A stretch of 64,000 bases of DNA, taken from contig NC_069084.1 in NCBI RefSeq assembly GCF_947172395.1, positions 1,179,107 to 1,243,106 of the forward strand, read 5' to 3'. Made by a program: the position numbers and the translations under genes. This DNA is from Bicyclus anynana (taxonomy: Eukaryota > Arthropoda > Insecta > Lepidoptera > Nymphalidae). The notes beneath the pieces are model-generated. The model ran no database searches and was not told the origin of the DNA. It saw only the letters and a list, made by a program, of their open reading frames with translations. This document shows positions 40,923-52,568 of the stretch, in pieces (position 1 is the first letter of the stretch; each line of letters begins with the position of its first letter).

Positions 40923-41221
40923 GTGATGTTCGACGAAATTTCATTCGACTTCTTTCTTGACATTTTATTGGATGATTTTTTAAACAGTAAAAATGTGTGT
41001 ACTTCGTTATATCGTCGTAACAGTTTAAAAAAAAATATTTAAAAGAAGATTTTTATTTCCTTGCAGGAATGGAAATAAAATACTTACCAAGAATTAAAGT
41101 AATTTTGCTTAATACTTTAGTTCCGATATGATTTAAAGAGCAAGAGCAAGAAAAATTTAGATAATGAAATTTAGATAATATGTGTAAAAAGCGAATAAAT
41201 TTGAAATTTCACAGAAAGATA

Positions 41222-41350
41222 ATTTATAGGTAGTCGATAGACGTCCGCTAAGAACAAATTTTGCAACCTCGCAGGTTAAGGAAGGCTTGAAAAATGAACA
41301 GATGTAGGTATTAGATAAATGATTTCAACGCGGACGAAGTCGCGGGCGTA
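41222..41350. mobile_element. Helitron-like terminal fragments
   Basis: ATAGACGTCCGCTAAGAAC at the left and CAACGCGGACGAAGTCGCGG near 41329 are two pieces of the family's 3' hairpin region. Confidence 0.4.
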
Positions 41351-41478
41351 TTTATAAAAATAAACTAATTTAGTTGTCACTAAATTGTAGGGTTTGTAAC
41401 CTAAGACTAGCATTCACGCAGAATACTATATGTACGCTATGTTTGGATAAGAGTGTATAGAGTTGGCTCTCCATGAGA

Positions 41479-41660
41479 TCTGAGTGCCTAGTGGCAGTTT
41501 GATACTGTTACTATCACGTAAACGCGAATTTTTAAGAAATTGAAACAGTGCCATCTAGTGGCACTACTGCACAACGGTTTCAATTCCATATAAATTCGCG
41601 TTTACGTTAACGCGATAGTAACAGTATGAAAATATTGATAACTCCCACTAGACACACTGA
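41479..41660. mobile_element. Palindromic MITE, copy 2 (inverted relative to copy 1)
   Basis: TCTGAGTGCCTAGTGGCAGT ... CTCCCACTAGACACACTGA. It is the reverse complement of 32507-32693 over its whole length with small differences. Confidence 0.8.
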
Positions 41661-42159
41661 CAACTTTGATTTAACGTATTAACTTTGATTAAACTTTACA
41701 GGAAAATTATTGAAGTGGGAGATAAGCCATCTGAAAACTATAGTCATAACCATTTCACATCGTCATTACTTGTTAGCTTATTAATAACAGTAAGTAAAAC
41801 AGACATTATGACGTCACGAGTCTGCATCGTTACGCGCCGAGTGGCTCACAAGAAATTTACGGCTAATTTACACGGAGCCGTAACATGTGCCAAAATAGTT
41901 GATATTATGGACTGCGGTGTTGGCGCGTGCTGTTATTGCGTAATAAGGAACGGCTTATTATAACATAATTTTAGTGAGCTGCCAATGTGTAGTGATGTTT
42001 GAGCTTGTATACAGCTTGCTGTAGCGTTTACGTAGCTACATATTATGTAATATTCAAGCTACACGCCTACGCTATGTGATGTGAAGGCAGTGGTGCGGGT
42101 TGGTAATTCGCGTTTTTAGTTACATTAATAGTTTCACTTTAACGTTCCTAATTAGTTTT
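41661..42159. other. Unassigned non-coding stretch
   Basis: No gene or named repeat recognised. Imperfect inverted motifs (GTAGCGTTTACGTAGCTAC, CCTACGCTATG) lie near 42021-42077. Confidence 0.35.
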
Positions 42160-42332
42160 CCGGAAAGCGCAGTGTTGATCGTACCCCTACTAGGTAGATC
42201 GAGGACATTAAACGGATTGCAGAAAGCTGCTGGATGCTGGCGGCTCAAGACCGTTGTGCTTGGAAGTCCATGAAAGAGGCCTATGTCCAGCAGTGGACGT
42301 CTATCGGCTGATAATGATCATGATGATGATGA
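42160..42332 (+). mobile_element. RTE-type LINE 3'-end fragment
   Basis: CCGGAAAGCGCAGTGTTGAT, CTGGATGCTGGCGGCTCAAG, TATGTCCAGCAGTGGACGTC, then TGATAATGATCATGATGATGA. Confidence 0.8.
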
Positions 42333-42338
42333 AAGGTA

Positions 42339-42475
42339 TCGGAATGGTGACCCCGTTAGTCGCAGTAACACAACGACGATATCAAGCGAGTCTCAAGGGT
42401 ACGCTGGATGCAGGCGGTACAGGACCATGATGTTGTGCTTACAAAAGGCCATTGTTACGATGATAATGATTAAAG
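42339..42475 (+). mobile_element. Second RTE-type 3'-end fragment in tandem
   Basis: CGGAATGGTGACCCCGTTAG, ATATCAAGCGAGTCTCAAGG, TGGATGCAGGCGGTACAGG and TACGATGATAATGAT. Same orientation, starting within 10 bp of the tail of the preceding copy. Confidence 0.7.
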
Positions 42476-43837
42476 GGACCAGACTCATCAAGGAGAAGGT
42501 CATCTGTTCCCGCTCGCTAGACTATTGTCATATCCTGACAGTCTTTCCTACTGATTGGACGGAATAAACAAAAACAGAAAAATAATAGAAAGACATATAA
42601 TTATAATTATGTTGTTCTTATAGTAATGAAAATAAGTTATGAAATGACATGCGTTTTCTACCTTAATTTCTAATTCCTTTACATCAAGAAAGGCTACAGT
42701 ATAAGAACAGTTAGTGAGGAATACCCTTTCGACCTCTGTGTTACTTCCACCTGCCACCTACAAGTATTTTCACAGTATCACGAAATATATGTACAAGTAT
42801 CTTCAGAGTTTCTTTTAGAGTTTCTTCATAAAAGTAGACTGTCTAGGCAGGCGCGGCATAACTATAATTTCATTATCGGCTTACAGGTAAGACAAACAAG
42901 TTACACAGTCGCTACAGACAGATTTGAAATGTACAAAAGAGGTCGCAATGGAAGCCTAGTTTAAATAAACGTCTATTATTGTAAGTTAATTATGAGAGTC
43001 TTTATAAATGGGTCATATCTTATAAGAAATTCCTTTTAACTTAAAACCCTTGTAAAGAACATAGGTCAATTGGTGCCCCAGGCGACAAGTGACTGCTCCG
43101 TAAGCAAAAGGTTAAACAAAATAAACAAGTTCAAATTTACGTCTAAAATGTTGACATTTCCTCTCTCTTTTGAAGGTTGTACTTGTAGTTTCTATTTCCG
43201 GCTGCGTCGACTGAACTGTCTGAATTCAAATTAATTCAATATTCCAAGCTTGTGTTGGTAAACATTTAACTGCCTGACTTTATTTAGATTCAAAAGGATT
43301 GATTTTTTTTTGAATTGAATAAAATGATTGAATAGATGACACCATATATATATAGATGAATGATTACACCACACAGACCCAACAAAACCCTCTCAAAATC
43401 GGAGCAAGATTTTGTCTCTACAAACGTTTGAGCAAAGAAAACAAATAATTTGTCTCGGTATACGAATTTATAATCAAATGAAGGAAATTTTGGACTTTGA
43501 TTACAAAAATTTAAAAAATCTATCAAAAATCATTTACTAAGACGAGGTTATAGAGTTGATGATATTCAAAATGACAAAGATTCATGGGAGCTATGCGATG
43601 GGCTCGGACTCCTTATTATACTTTATTTCTTATGCCAATGTTCAAAAAAAGAGCAAATGCATAAGCAATATCCATGGTATCACACTAACTTAGCGTCACG
43701 CGTATAATTCGCATGCGATGTAATTTAAAAATAAAATGTATGATTATAAAACCATAAGCACAATTACAAGGCAATGTTTGTGACTGTAATTGTATGGATA
43801 TTAAAAGTAAAAATAAACGTATATCACCTGCTGACCC
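42476..43837. other. AT-rich non-coding stretch
   Basis: No gene or named repeat was recognised in 1.4 kb. Confidence 0.4.
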
Positions 43838-44060
43838 AACCTCGTTAATTCAGCGAATTAGCCTTTGTGAAATCAAGGTACTGGTTTCGTCCTCGGTCGG
43901 GCTCTGTAACACTAAGCTTTTATTTCTTCTAAGAAATTTTAAGTAAAAATTACACCCACGTGCCTCGGAGAGCACGTTAAATCCTGCGGTCCTGGTCATT
44001 ACCATTGACATCTTATAGTGATCGTAATCTTAGCGCCTTAACTTGCATTGGAGTAGTTGC
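43838..44060 (+). mobile_element. SINE C, near-complete copy
   Basis: CAACCTCGTTAATTCAGCG (decayed A-box), GGTACTGGTTTCGTCCTCGG (decayed B-box), then the body and tail GTGCCTCGGAGAGCACGTTA, CTGCGGTCCTGGTCATTACC and AGTGATCGTAATC. Confidence 0.6.
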
Positions 44061-44142
44061 GTGATTGGTCTGAGCTTCGTCCCTTTTCCTGTACGGTGCA
44101 AGGTTTGTCCTTGCAGTACGCCACCTACTCGTATATAGGCTG

Positions 44143-44329
44143 ACTATAGTCTGGCAAGTTCGTTGATGACACTTCCATGATATAAGGGCGACGGGGGGAA
44201 AGACTTCGCGGGTGTGAAATCGTGCGTGCGGGGAAGTGAGGTGCATCAATCGTGGGATTTTCATTTATCGCTACACGCCCCCCCGGCCCGTGCACCATCG
44301 GAGTGTTACGAACGAAGTTGCCAAGCTAA
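44143..44329. mobile_element. GC-rich MITE, copy 1
   Basis: Ends ACTATAGTCTGGCAAGTTCG and AACGAAGTTGCCAAGCTA are inverted repeats. The interior (CGGGTGTGAAATCGTGCGTG, GTGAGGTGCATCAATCGTGG) is shared with 46853 and 50441. Confidence 0.75.
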
Positions 44330-44900
44330 TGAAGATGCTCCATGGTATCGTCCGCGTAGTTCCCGTATGACACTTGCAAATCACGTGGCTTTCATAGTAA
44401 AACAATTTTGAAAATCAATTCAGTACATATTACAGTAGATACAGAGATACTATTCCACAAACTTTATCTATATAATATTATAATGCTAAAAAATTAGCAC
44501 CGAAATTAGTCTCCACATAAAAAAAATCTAAAACATTTGTTGCCTTATAAAAACCCTAATTGCTAGGTAATGCAAAAAAGACCTTTCGCAGGTGCTACAT
44601 TAGCATTAAGAAAGTCTAAAATGGAGTTTTCGGGACTAAAAAGGCAAATAAACAGCCATCAAAAATCTATTACACCCAGGGCTGTTGCTCGTATTGTGCT
44701 CGTAACAAACGGATCGGAGCTACGCCCGGAGGCCTTTTTGTTTCCGATGTTCTGTTCGGAAGTCGATAGATTGCCTTACGCTCGACCAATTTTTTACATT
44801 TCGCACAGAGACTGAAGTTTAGTACTGCTTTAGTTGGTTGGGAATGGGGTTGTTGATCTGTTTTGACTGATTTGTTATGACCAAGTTTTTTTTTAGTTAA
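44330..44900. other. Unassigned non-coding stretch
   Basis: No gene or named repeat recognised. Contains a short SINE- or LINE-like GCATTAAGAAAGTC piece only. Confidence 0.3.
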
Positions 44901-45298
44901 ACTATGGGCCTTATAAGAAGGCTCAAAGTCACTCAGCGGGCGATGGAGCGTGCTTTGCTTGGGGTTTCTTTGCGTGATCGAATTAGAAATGAGGAGATCC
45001 GCAGATGAACTAAAGTCACTGACATAGCTTAGCGAGTCGCGAAGCTGAAGTGGCAGTGGGCAGGCCACATAGTTTGAAGAGCCTATGGACGTTGGGGTCC
45101 CAAGGTGCTGGAATGGCGACCCAGCACCGGAAAGCGCAGTGTTGGTCGACCCCCCACTAGGTGGACCGAAGACATCAAGCGGTTGCAGGGAGCCGCTGGA
45201 TACTGGCGATTCGAGACCGTTTTGTTTGGAAGTCCATGCAAGAAGTCTATGTCCAGCAGTGTACGTCCATCAGCTGATAATGATGGTGATGATGATGA
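44901..45298 (+). pseudogene. RTE-type LINE 3' end, longest fragment (~400 bp)
   Basis: Encodes TMGLIRRLKVTQRAMERALL, then GVSLRDRIRNEEIRR followed by an in-frame TGA (about 45005) and a TAG soon after. Later frames give WGPKVLEWRPSTGKRSVGRP and PTRWTEDIKR. It ends in a (GATGAT)n-type tail at 45280-45298. This is the C-terminal tail of the RTE protein, dead. Confidence 0.85.
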
Positions 45299-46379
45299 AG
45301 TTTATAATTTAGTCACGCTACGCTATAACTAATAAGGAACCCTGTTCTATGAAAGGATATGCCGTAAATTCCCTTTCTTTAGACTACAGAACTTACGCAG
45401 GAATAAAGGGAATAAAAGGCAATTAGGTAAAGTGACAGTAAGCGCCTGCACTGCTCGAGCTAAGGCCGCTCAAGCTAATTACATACAACCATTCCTAGAA
45501 TCAATCATGTCGGTTACTTATTCGCAGCTATTAAATAGTAAGCGTTACTATTTGTTTACGCTTGTTGCGAGTTTACAGTGAGTTTTGGCCTAATTTTCAA
45601 TATAATTATTATTATGTTTACTCATCAAGAGTCTAGTCATCGTCGTCGTCATCTGAAATGGAATTCATTTCTTTTAATTTTACATAGTAAAGATTATTTA
45701 AAAAATAATGCCTAAGGTTGCTAAGATAATACAGGTCTGAGAGTTTGTATTTATAAAACCTCTTGTTGTAGATAACAGGATGTTGTATGCAGACACAGGT
45801 GGCCGCGGCAACTAGTAAATATTATATTAACATGAGTAATTACGATAAGAGTAAGAAGTAGGAACCCGCATCTAACTTGTATGACGCAGCATGAGGAAGT
45901 TTGTTATTGCAAACTACAATTACTGACGTTGAAATTAAGTTAAAAAAAGAAATTTGCATATTACTTACCAAAGAATTGAATCAGTAAATCGGCTAGAGTA
46001 GCATGTCACTTAATGTTAATGTACGAGTACGAGTGACTGTCGAAGTGACAACTTTAAGAGTGTGCAATATGTAATTTGGTGGTTACAAATGGTTCTGGAT
46101 CTCAGATTCTGGAAAAGTTAGGAGCCTGATATTTGGGTAAATGATATTTCAAAGTGTTAGCTTCGTTATGACTATACAAAATACACAATTTATAAAACTT
46201 TTCTCGATAGTTTATTTTTTTGAAAAATACATGTTTTGCTCACATTTTGGTTTCAATCTCAGGAAAACCAAATTTATTTTCTTAAATTTTTGTTTTGTAT
46301 AGAAAATTAGGTATATATCTTGAACATGGCCATTTTGTTTTTCGTTATGTTGTTTAATTTACTTGCAATTAGGTAAAAA
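45299..46379. other. AT-rich non-coding stretch
   Basis: No gene or named repeat recognised. Confidence 0.4.
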
Positions 46380-46700
46380 TGGTTTTGGCGCTCACGTTAT
46401 AAATTTGCGTCGTGCGTCAATCGCTCCGTGCTTTTCAGTCACGTGAAAGTCATAATTCGGCGTCTCGCTTGCGCTTCAAATTTTATCCATATCGTACCGA
46501 CGTGCTGCGCGCTCTTAACTATCCGTATCGAGAACAAATAGTAGTAGCGGCAGCCTAAAAGGATTCCACCGAAATGTTATGAGTGGCCATAAGTGGCTTC
46601 GCGCCGTAACGCGGATACGGCCTATTTTATTATTCCGCTGCGAGGCTCCCGGTGCACGGGGGAAATCAGTTACAGTGGCGGGTTAGTGCCAGTGGCCAGC
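46380..46700. other. CpG-rich unique-looking segment
   Basis: GCGTCGTGCGTCAATCGCTC, the E-box-like CAGTCACGTGAAAG (46437-46450) and GCGCCGTAACGCGGATACGG. Not seen elsewhere in the window. May be regulatory; no initiator or splice site was identified with confidence. Confidence 0.25.
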
Positions 46701-46852
46701 GGGTTTTGTTATCTCTACCTATTGAGTTAAAAGCGGAGATTTGTTTAACCCAACTGCCTAAGGAGTCATTTCAAAAAAATATTATAAATGGATAAAACGG
46801 TCCCTCACTAAGACTTTGCTGTCCGTCGGTCTATCACCAAGCTGTATCTCAT

Positions 46853-47036
46853 TATAGCTTGGCAAATTCTTTTGTAACACTCCCGATGGAGCCGCCGGGG
46901 GGGCGTGTGGCGATGAATGAAAATCCCACGACTGATGTGCCTCACTTCCACGCACGCACGATTTCACACCCACGCAGTCTTTCCGCCCGTCGCCCGCATA
47001 TCATGGGAGTGTCACTAACGAACTTGCCGGACTATA
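46853..47036. mobile_element. GC-rich MITE, copy 2 (inverted)
   Basis: TATAGCTTGGCAAATTCTTTT ... AACGAACTTGCCGGACTATA. Opposite in orientation to the copies at 44143 and 50441. Confidence 0.75.
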
Positions 47037-47319
47037 CTCGTAGTACATCAAGGTCAAAGTTATAGTGGTCTGACTTAGTAGCATTGTCAATAATGTCATT
47101 ACTCCCAGTACAGCGAGCTGTCACTTCATCACAGTTCCATGACCGTTACCTATGAGAGGAATGACTTGAAAGCTCATAAAGTATTATGGTTTATATAAAG
47201 TATTAAGCAGCTCAAATGCGCTTATGTGGGCTTCGTTTACTCGTATGCGGTCTTAAATTCGAAATAGGAATGAGGTTTAACTGTCACGGATTTTTATTTA
47301 GCTAGATGCCACTTGTGTT

Positions 47320-47470
47320 AAGGTACTGTTACACATGCTCTACAATAGCATGCTAAAACGTTCTATTAAGTATGCTCCATACGAGCATGCTTATCATCAG
47401 TTTACATTTGCTAGCAATAAGCATTCTATTTTCAAGTATTCTCCTGAATAAGCATGGGTAACAGTAGCTT
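47320..47470. mobile_element. ~150-bp MITE with TIR ACTGTTACMCATGCT
   Basis: Left AAGGTACTGTTACACATGCT and reverse complement of right (AAGCTACTGTTACCCATGCT) match at 18 of 20 positions. Internal repeats of the AGCATGCT/AGCATTC type. Single copy here. Confidence 0.65.
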
Positions 47471-48311
47471 TATACTCGTATGTATAATAGAACCCAAGTA
47501 TTTCTTGTGGTATCCGAAATTTGAAAAAAATCATCCTAATTAACACATTTATTATGCTGGAACGTTTTAGTACTCTTTGTTACAAAAGTTAACTTTCGTG
47601 ACGACGTGAAAAAAATACTGGGTTGCGATATTTAAAATTTTTACCACGCGTTCTTCAAAATTATACAAAAACGATACTATAAATGAAACAAAAACTAAAA
47701 ATATAACGGAATTTAAATACGAATGCGGCAAATAAGCGATTGACGATCTTTGATCTTTGAATTAAATGTACGGCATAGGGTCTCTAGTTAAATACAATTC
47801 CGTGCGTATTATCTACTTAATAGTAAATTAAAGTACTAAAACAATATGAAGTGAGAAATAACAAGGGAGCCGATAACCAAGCGTGTCGTTTAAAAGTTAA
47901 GTACCCTTTTTTACGTCGCTGCGTAACTCGTAAAACGTGCGTAAAGTGGACTAATGATGTCGTAATATTGTAAAAGAGGCCGTAAACGTCATTAAGCTAT
48001 TGGAAATTTTCATATTTGAACACAACCATTTACAGTTATTGTTACAACCTCTTCACACTGCCGTTTATTCAGTAGACTGTAACATCCCTTCCACATTAGC
48101 GTAGGCGTTCAGTGACAACACTGTCTGTATGTTTTTGTTTCAATTACCTATTACAAACAATATATTATGAAAAAAAAATCTTAGCATCAAAAAGTAATAA
48201 TACGACTCAATTTTAGTACTCGTATGTGCGCGGCAATTATACGGACGGCTTGCGGTATCTAGTTAAATATAAGTCTGTGCACATTGTGCATTTATTACTA
48301 GATAGCTAGTT
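47471..48311. other. AT-rich stretch with one duplicated motif block
   Basis: GTACGGCATAGGGTCTCTAG...TTAAATACAATTCCGTGCG near 47768 resembles GGACGGCTTGCGGTATCTAG...TTAAATATAAGTCTGTGC near 48242. The second block directly precedes the LINE insertion. Confidence 0.35.
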
Positions 48312-49775
48312 AATAGTTTCATCCTGAACAGTATGGTTTTACAAAAGGTCGCAATACAACTGATGCAGGGGCTAAACTTTTAAAACATATTTATGAAGCA
48401 TGGGAAGGTTCTAAGAATGCTATTGGTGTGTTCTGTGATCTGTCCAAGGCGTTCGATTGTGTTGACCATAACACCCTTCTACTCAAGTTAAGCCACTATG
48501 GCATCAAAAGTGTTGCACTCGATCTCATTGCCTCTTATCTCAGTGATAGAACACAAAAGGTATGCATAAATGATATAAAGTCGCACGGTTCCACTACCAT
48601 AATGGGCGTCCCACAGGGTTCAATTCTGGGTCCTTTTCTATTTTTAGTGTACATAAACGATTTACCATACCATGTCAGCGGCATATGTGAGATTGTACTG
48701 TTTGCTGATGACATTAAGTCCGACAGAAATAAAGATAACTCTGACGACGTAAACCGTGCCATATCGCATGTGTCGCATTGGTTCACTGCAAATAATCTAC
48801 TTTTGAATGCCAAGAAAACTAAATGTATTGAGTTTTCATTGCCAAATGTTAAAAAATTAGATAAGTCTATAATGATCGATGGTGAAACACTGGAAATGGA
48901 GAGTTCCACAGTTTTCCTGGGAGTGACCTTGGATTGTAAACTTCAGTGGGGTGCTCATATAGAAAGACTGTCTGGTAAACTTAGCTCAGCGGCATTTGCC
49001 GTGAGAAAAATAAGACAGTTTACTGATGTTGATACAGCTAGGCTTGTTTATTTTGCGTACTTTCACAGCGTAATGTCTTACGGTATTTTATTGTGGGGCA
49101 AGGCTGCCGATATACAATCTATATTTGTACTTCAAAAAAGAGCAATTCGAGCAATATATCAATTAAAATCACGCGAGTCCCTTCGTCTAAAGTTTAAAGA
49201 AATAGGTATACTAACAGTAGCCTGTCAATATATATATAACAGTATAGTATATGTAAGACAAAATATTAATTTGTACAAACGAAAAGGAGATTTAGACCCA
49301 CGTCTTACTAGACACGGGCATAAGTTAGTTATTTCTGCATATCGTCTCCAAAGAGTAAAAAAATCTTTTGTAGGTTTGGGTGTACTCTTCTATAATAAGA
49401 TCCCCAAGACCTGCCAATGCATAGCTTTAAGCAATGTGTTAAAAAACATTTACTTAGTCGAGGGTACTACAACATTGATGAGTTCCTTAATGATAAAGAT
49501 GCTTGGAGGCCGTTGGATCAGCTTCCACCTTCACACAGAAAGTAAAACTATAAGAAATGTAAACAGTAATTGTTATTAATTGTAAATTATAATACTGTAT
49601 GACTTTTTCAAAAGAGCAACTGTTGAGTTTCTTGCCGGTATCTTCTCAGCAGAACCTGCCTTCCGAACCGGTGGTAGAATCTTAACAAATAGTCAACTGA
49701 CGTGTCAAAAGTGCTTGTAAACTGAGCCTACTTGAAATAAATGATTTTTGATTTTGATTTTTTTGATAAATCAAT
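48312..49775 (+). mobile_element. 5'-truncated LINE (CR1/Jockey-like)
   Basis: Starts abruptly inside the reverse transcriptase at about 48317 and runs to a TGATTTT-type simple-repeat tail (49740-49770). The 3' UTR includes AACCTGCCTTCCGAACCGGT and AGTGCTTGTAAACTGAGCC, also found at 11626. No target duplication could be identified. Confidence 0.85.
48317..49545 (+). pseudogene. Reverse transcriptase C-terminal half, frameshifted
   Basis: The open frame begins HPEQYGFTKGRNTTDAG at 48320, reading through into VFCDLSKAFDCVDHNTLLLK (first catalytic Asp), GVPQGSILGPFLFLVYINDL and IVLFADDIKSDRN (FADD catalytic pair). The residues after FADD look shortened compared with the usual FADDTSL-type continuation. 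Then NNLLLNAKKTKCIEFSLPN, FLGVTLDCKLQWGAHIERL and FHSVMSYGILLWG. Near 49407 one base is lost. The native end continues in another frame (HSFKQCVKKHLLSRGYYNID, EFLNDKDAWRPLDQLPPSH) to a stop at 49543. The N-terminal endonuclease and RT fingers are absent, so it is non-functional. Confidence 0.88.
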
Positions 49776-50440
49776 GTCTGCAGTAGTAGTATGAACATTA
49801 TTCGGGGATTTACTACCGTGTTGAAGTACGTAGTAGCAAAGTCATGTTTACAGTAACTAATACTTCTTAGCAAAAGTAATTCAGTCGGTATTATTTCGCA
49901 GACTCACTACACTGGGCAATGCTTTCGTTTTTCCGTTTCCTCTCCACTTAAAAGTATCAACTTAAAAGTGTCCCCACTTAAAATTATTAACTTAAAAGTA
50001 TCCCCACTTAAAAGTAATACCAACGATACGTATAGAATATATAATTGTTTCACATTTGATGGAAATATATGAACTTACTCCCGTATTTGGTCGATTACAA
50101 GTGATTTAAATTTAATTGGTCTTCCAATATTCATTGTAAGTACAACGTATAAAGTATAAATCTAAAAAACATCTAATTCTTGGACAGTTGAGTCTAGATT
50201 CATTCAGACCGAAAAGCAAATAGGCTAAGTACTTGAATATACAAGCTCCGTTAAGAATCCATTAGGATGCTGAATACGTCGCTCCAATACTATTTTGTTC
50301 CCGTTTTTGTTACCAAATAGAACTTAACAGAAATTTGGTGTAAAGCTTTACGTTTTTAGTCTCCTGATTCGGATATTTTATTGAGTTAAATGTAGATATT
50401 TTAAAAATAATCTGCCTCGTTTATCTAGAGATCTAATTAA
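49776..50440. other. AT-rich non-coding stretch
   Basis: Around 49950-50020 CACTTAAAAGTATC/CACTTAAAATTATT is repeated four times in a short irregular array. Otherwise unassigned. Confidence 0.45.
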
Positions 50441-50630
50441 TATAGCGGGATTGGCAAGTTCGTTGACACTTCCATGATATGCGGGTGACGGGGTGAAAGG
50501 CTGCGCGGGTGTGAAATCGTGCGTGCGGGGATGTAAGGTGCATCAGTCGTGGGTTTTTCATTCATCGCTACACGACCCCCGGCCCGCGTGGACTATCGAG
50601 ATTGTAACGAACGAATTTGCCAAGTTATAG
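50441..50630. mobile_element. GC-rich MITE, copy 3
   Basis: TATAGCGGGATTGGCAAGTT ... ACGAATTTGCCAAGTTATAG. Interior GCGCGGGTGTGAAATCGTGC as in copy 1, same orientation. Confidence 0.75.
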
Positions 50631-51732
50631 TAGTCTAGATTCTAAATCCACCACAGAACTCCATACTGCACTTACCTAGGGTAAAAATATGACGATCTTT
50701 CAAGCTTCTTAAAATGCTCTTTTTTATTTTTATATTTTATTTTTTTTTAAATTTTTTTTTAATTTATTTGGGTTAATAAACAGTAAACGATAAGATTACA
50801 ATTAAAAAAAAAAAATACTGACATTAAAACTAAATCGTTAACCTACACCGTTAAGCACAGATTAAATCTTAATTCAAGAACCTTCATAAGCCTGTTATCA
50901 CTAGATGTCAACTTCGGAGAGAATTTTCAGAATCAGAACAGATGCAACGCGTAAAGACCCTAAAAGTCAGCAGTTCAGCACAGAACTTAGCAGCTGTCAT
51001 CAAATAAAAATAGCCAGCAGTAACGGTGCACTCAAAGTTGAGAGCGTTGCAATAAGAGCTACTTGCGAGCAAAACGTATTGAAAAATGTATTTACGTCTC
51101 ACAGGCCAACGTTCATCGTATTGTAACGAAATGAAATGGGAAATACGAAAGGCTTTTCCTTGCCCCCGCCTAGCATGTTTGGAAATCAATAGATTTTGTT
51201 TCGTTCGGTCTAATTTCCCCTCTACCTGAGTGCAGGAAAAAGAATTTCAATTCACTATTACACAAAGGATTGGACGAAAAAAGCTTTTGCTAAAAACTAG
51301 GTCCGCTAAAGACTTCGACTCTGAAAAGATCAAGTGAATAAAATGAGGTAAATTTATCCAAGCTCGATATATCCAAAATTCATTATTATATATCTATCTA
51401 TTAGTAGAAGTGTAAATGCGAAAGGTAAGTCGCATAAAAGTAATTTTCTAGATATAATGAAATATGTCTAAAAGTCGACATTGGTGTACCATTAATTGAT
51501 GGAGAAAATCAACATTATCACGAGTTTTGCTGCGAGCAAAAGCTAGTCATTCATCAGTCTGTAATAATACTAATTCCTGAAAGGAAGAAACCTAACAACC
51601 GTTTAGTCTAAAAGGCTGTGACCATAAAACCCTCCCCATTTTTTATTAAATTTTATACAATCATATCTTTACTGTTTATAATATACCTAAATATATATTA
51701 AGCTTATTCTCTTAACTACTATTTATTTAATA
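50631..51732. other. AT-rich non-coding stretch
   Basis: No gene or named repeat was recognised in 1.1 kb. A 73-codon and an overlapping 93-codon frame show no domain. Confidence 0.4.
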
Positions 51733-51950
51733 CCAGCGGACGTCCGCGACTTCGTCCGCGTGGAATTCAGTTTTTCACAAATCCCGCGGGAACCATGGAT
51801 TTTTCCGGGATGAAAAGTAGCATATGTGTTAATCCAAAGTAAAATCTATTTCCATTCCAAATTTCAGCCAAATCGCTTCAGTAGCCGCAGCTTAAAAGAG
51901 GAACAAACATACTTACACACTTATACACAAACTTTCGCCTTTATTAGTGT
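51733..51950 (-). mobile_element. Helitron-like element, near-complete short form
   Basis: ACCAGCGGACGTCCGCGACT, CGTCCGCGTGGAATTCAGTT, ATCCCGCGGGAACCATGGAT, TCTATTTCCATTCCAAATTTC and AAACTTTCGCCTTTATTAGTG. Confidence 0.65.
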
Positions 51951-52414
51951 GAAGTGTGATGTGATGTGATGTGATAATATCTACCTAGTGAAACCCTCTA
52001 CTAACTCCTACTAGTGAAAAATAATACCCTCTACCCCGATCAAAAATATGACAATAGATCTACAGCCTTAAATCTTCAAAATCAAAAATTGGATAAATAT
52101 GAATAATATACCTTATCCGACTTTATCCAGCTCCTTATAATATTTTACGCTGCTTAGGCAGAGTATTCTACAATTTCAGTTCCAAACATAATAACCAAGA
52201 AGATTAAGCTTTAAAGCGAACAAGTTAAGAAGTCGTCTCGTATGTAAAACTGCGGTATAAATTAATATTATCTCAATATGGGCGCGTTATACCTACGGCT
52301 TAGCATTAGGCGCCTTGACATGTTATTGTACGTAAAACAAACTTTCAAGAAAATGAGGCTCGCTTCGATGGAGACATTTTTTCTTAGGTGCTATACTGTA
52401 TTGTTAATCTTTAT
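51951..52414. other. AT-rich non-coding stretch
   Basis: Starts with a short GTGAT/GATGT repeat (51950-51974). No gene recognised. Confidence 0.4.
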
Positions 52415-52568
52415 TCTAATATTATAAAGAGGTAAATTTTGTGAGGTTGTAGAGGTAATCTTTACCAGTAAAAGGCTAAGTTATTTTTGCGTGTCATAGG
52501 CTATATATTTTCCCGTATTTCCACGGGAACGGGAACTACGCGGGTGTAACTGCGGGCGTTGGCTAGTA
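52415..52568 (+). mobile_element. Helitron-like element, near-complete
   Basis: TAATATTATAAAGAGGTAAAT, TTTGCGTGTCATAGGCTATA, CCACGGGAACGGGAACTACG, then CTGCGGGCGTTGGCTAG followed by T. Confidence 0.6.

Noticed and set aside
40686..41042. 118-codon plus-strand frame
   Set aside because: Overlaps a diverged duplicate whose other copy is not open; no domain or splice structure recognised.
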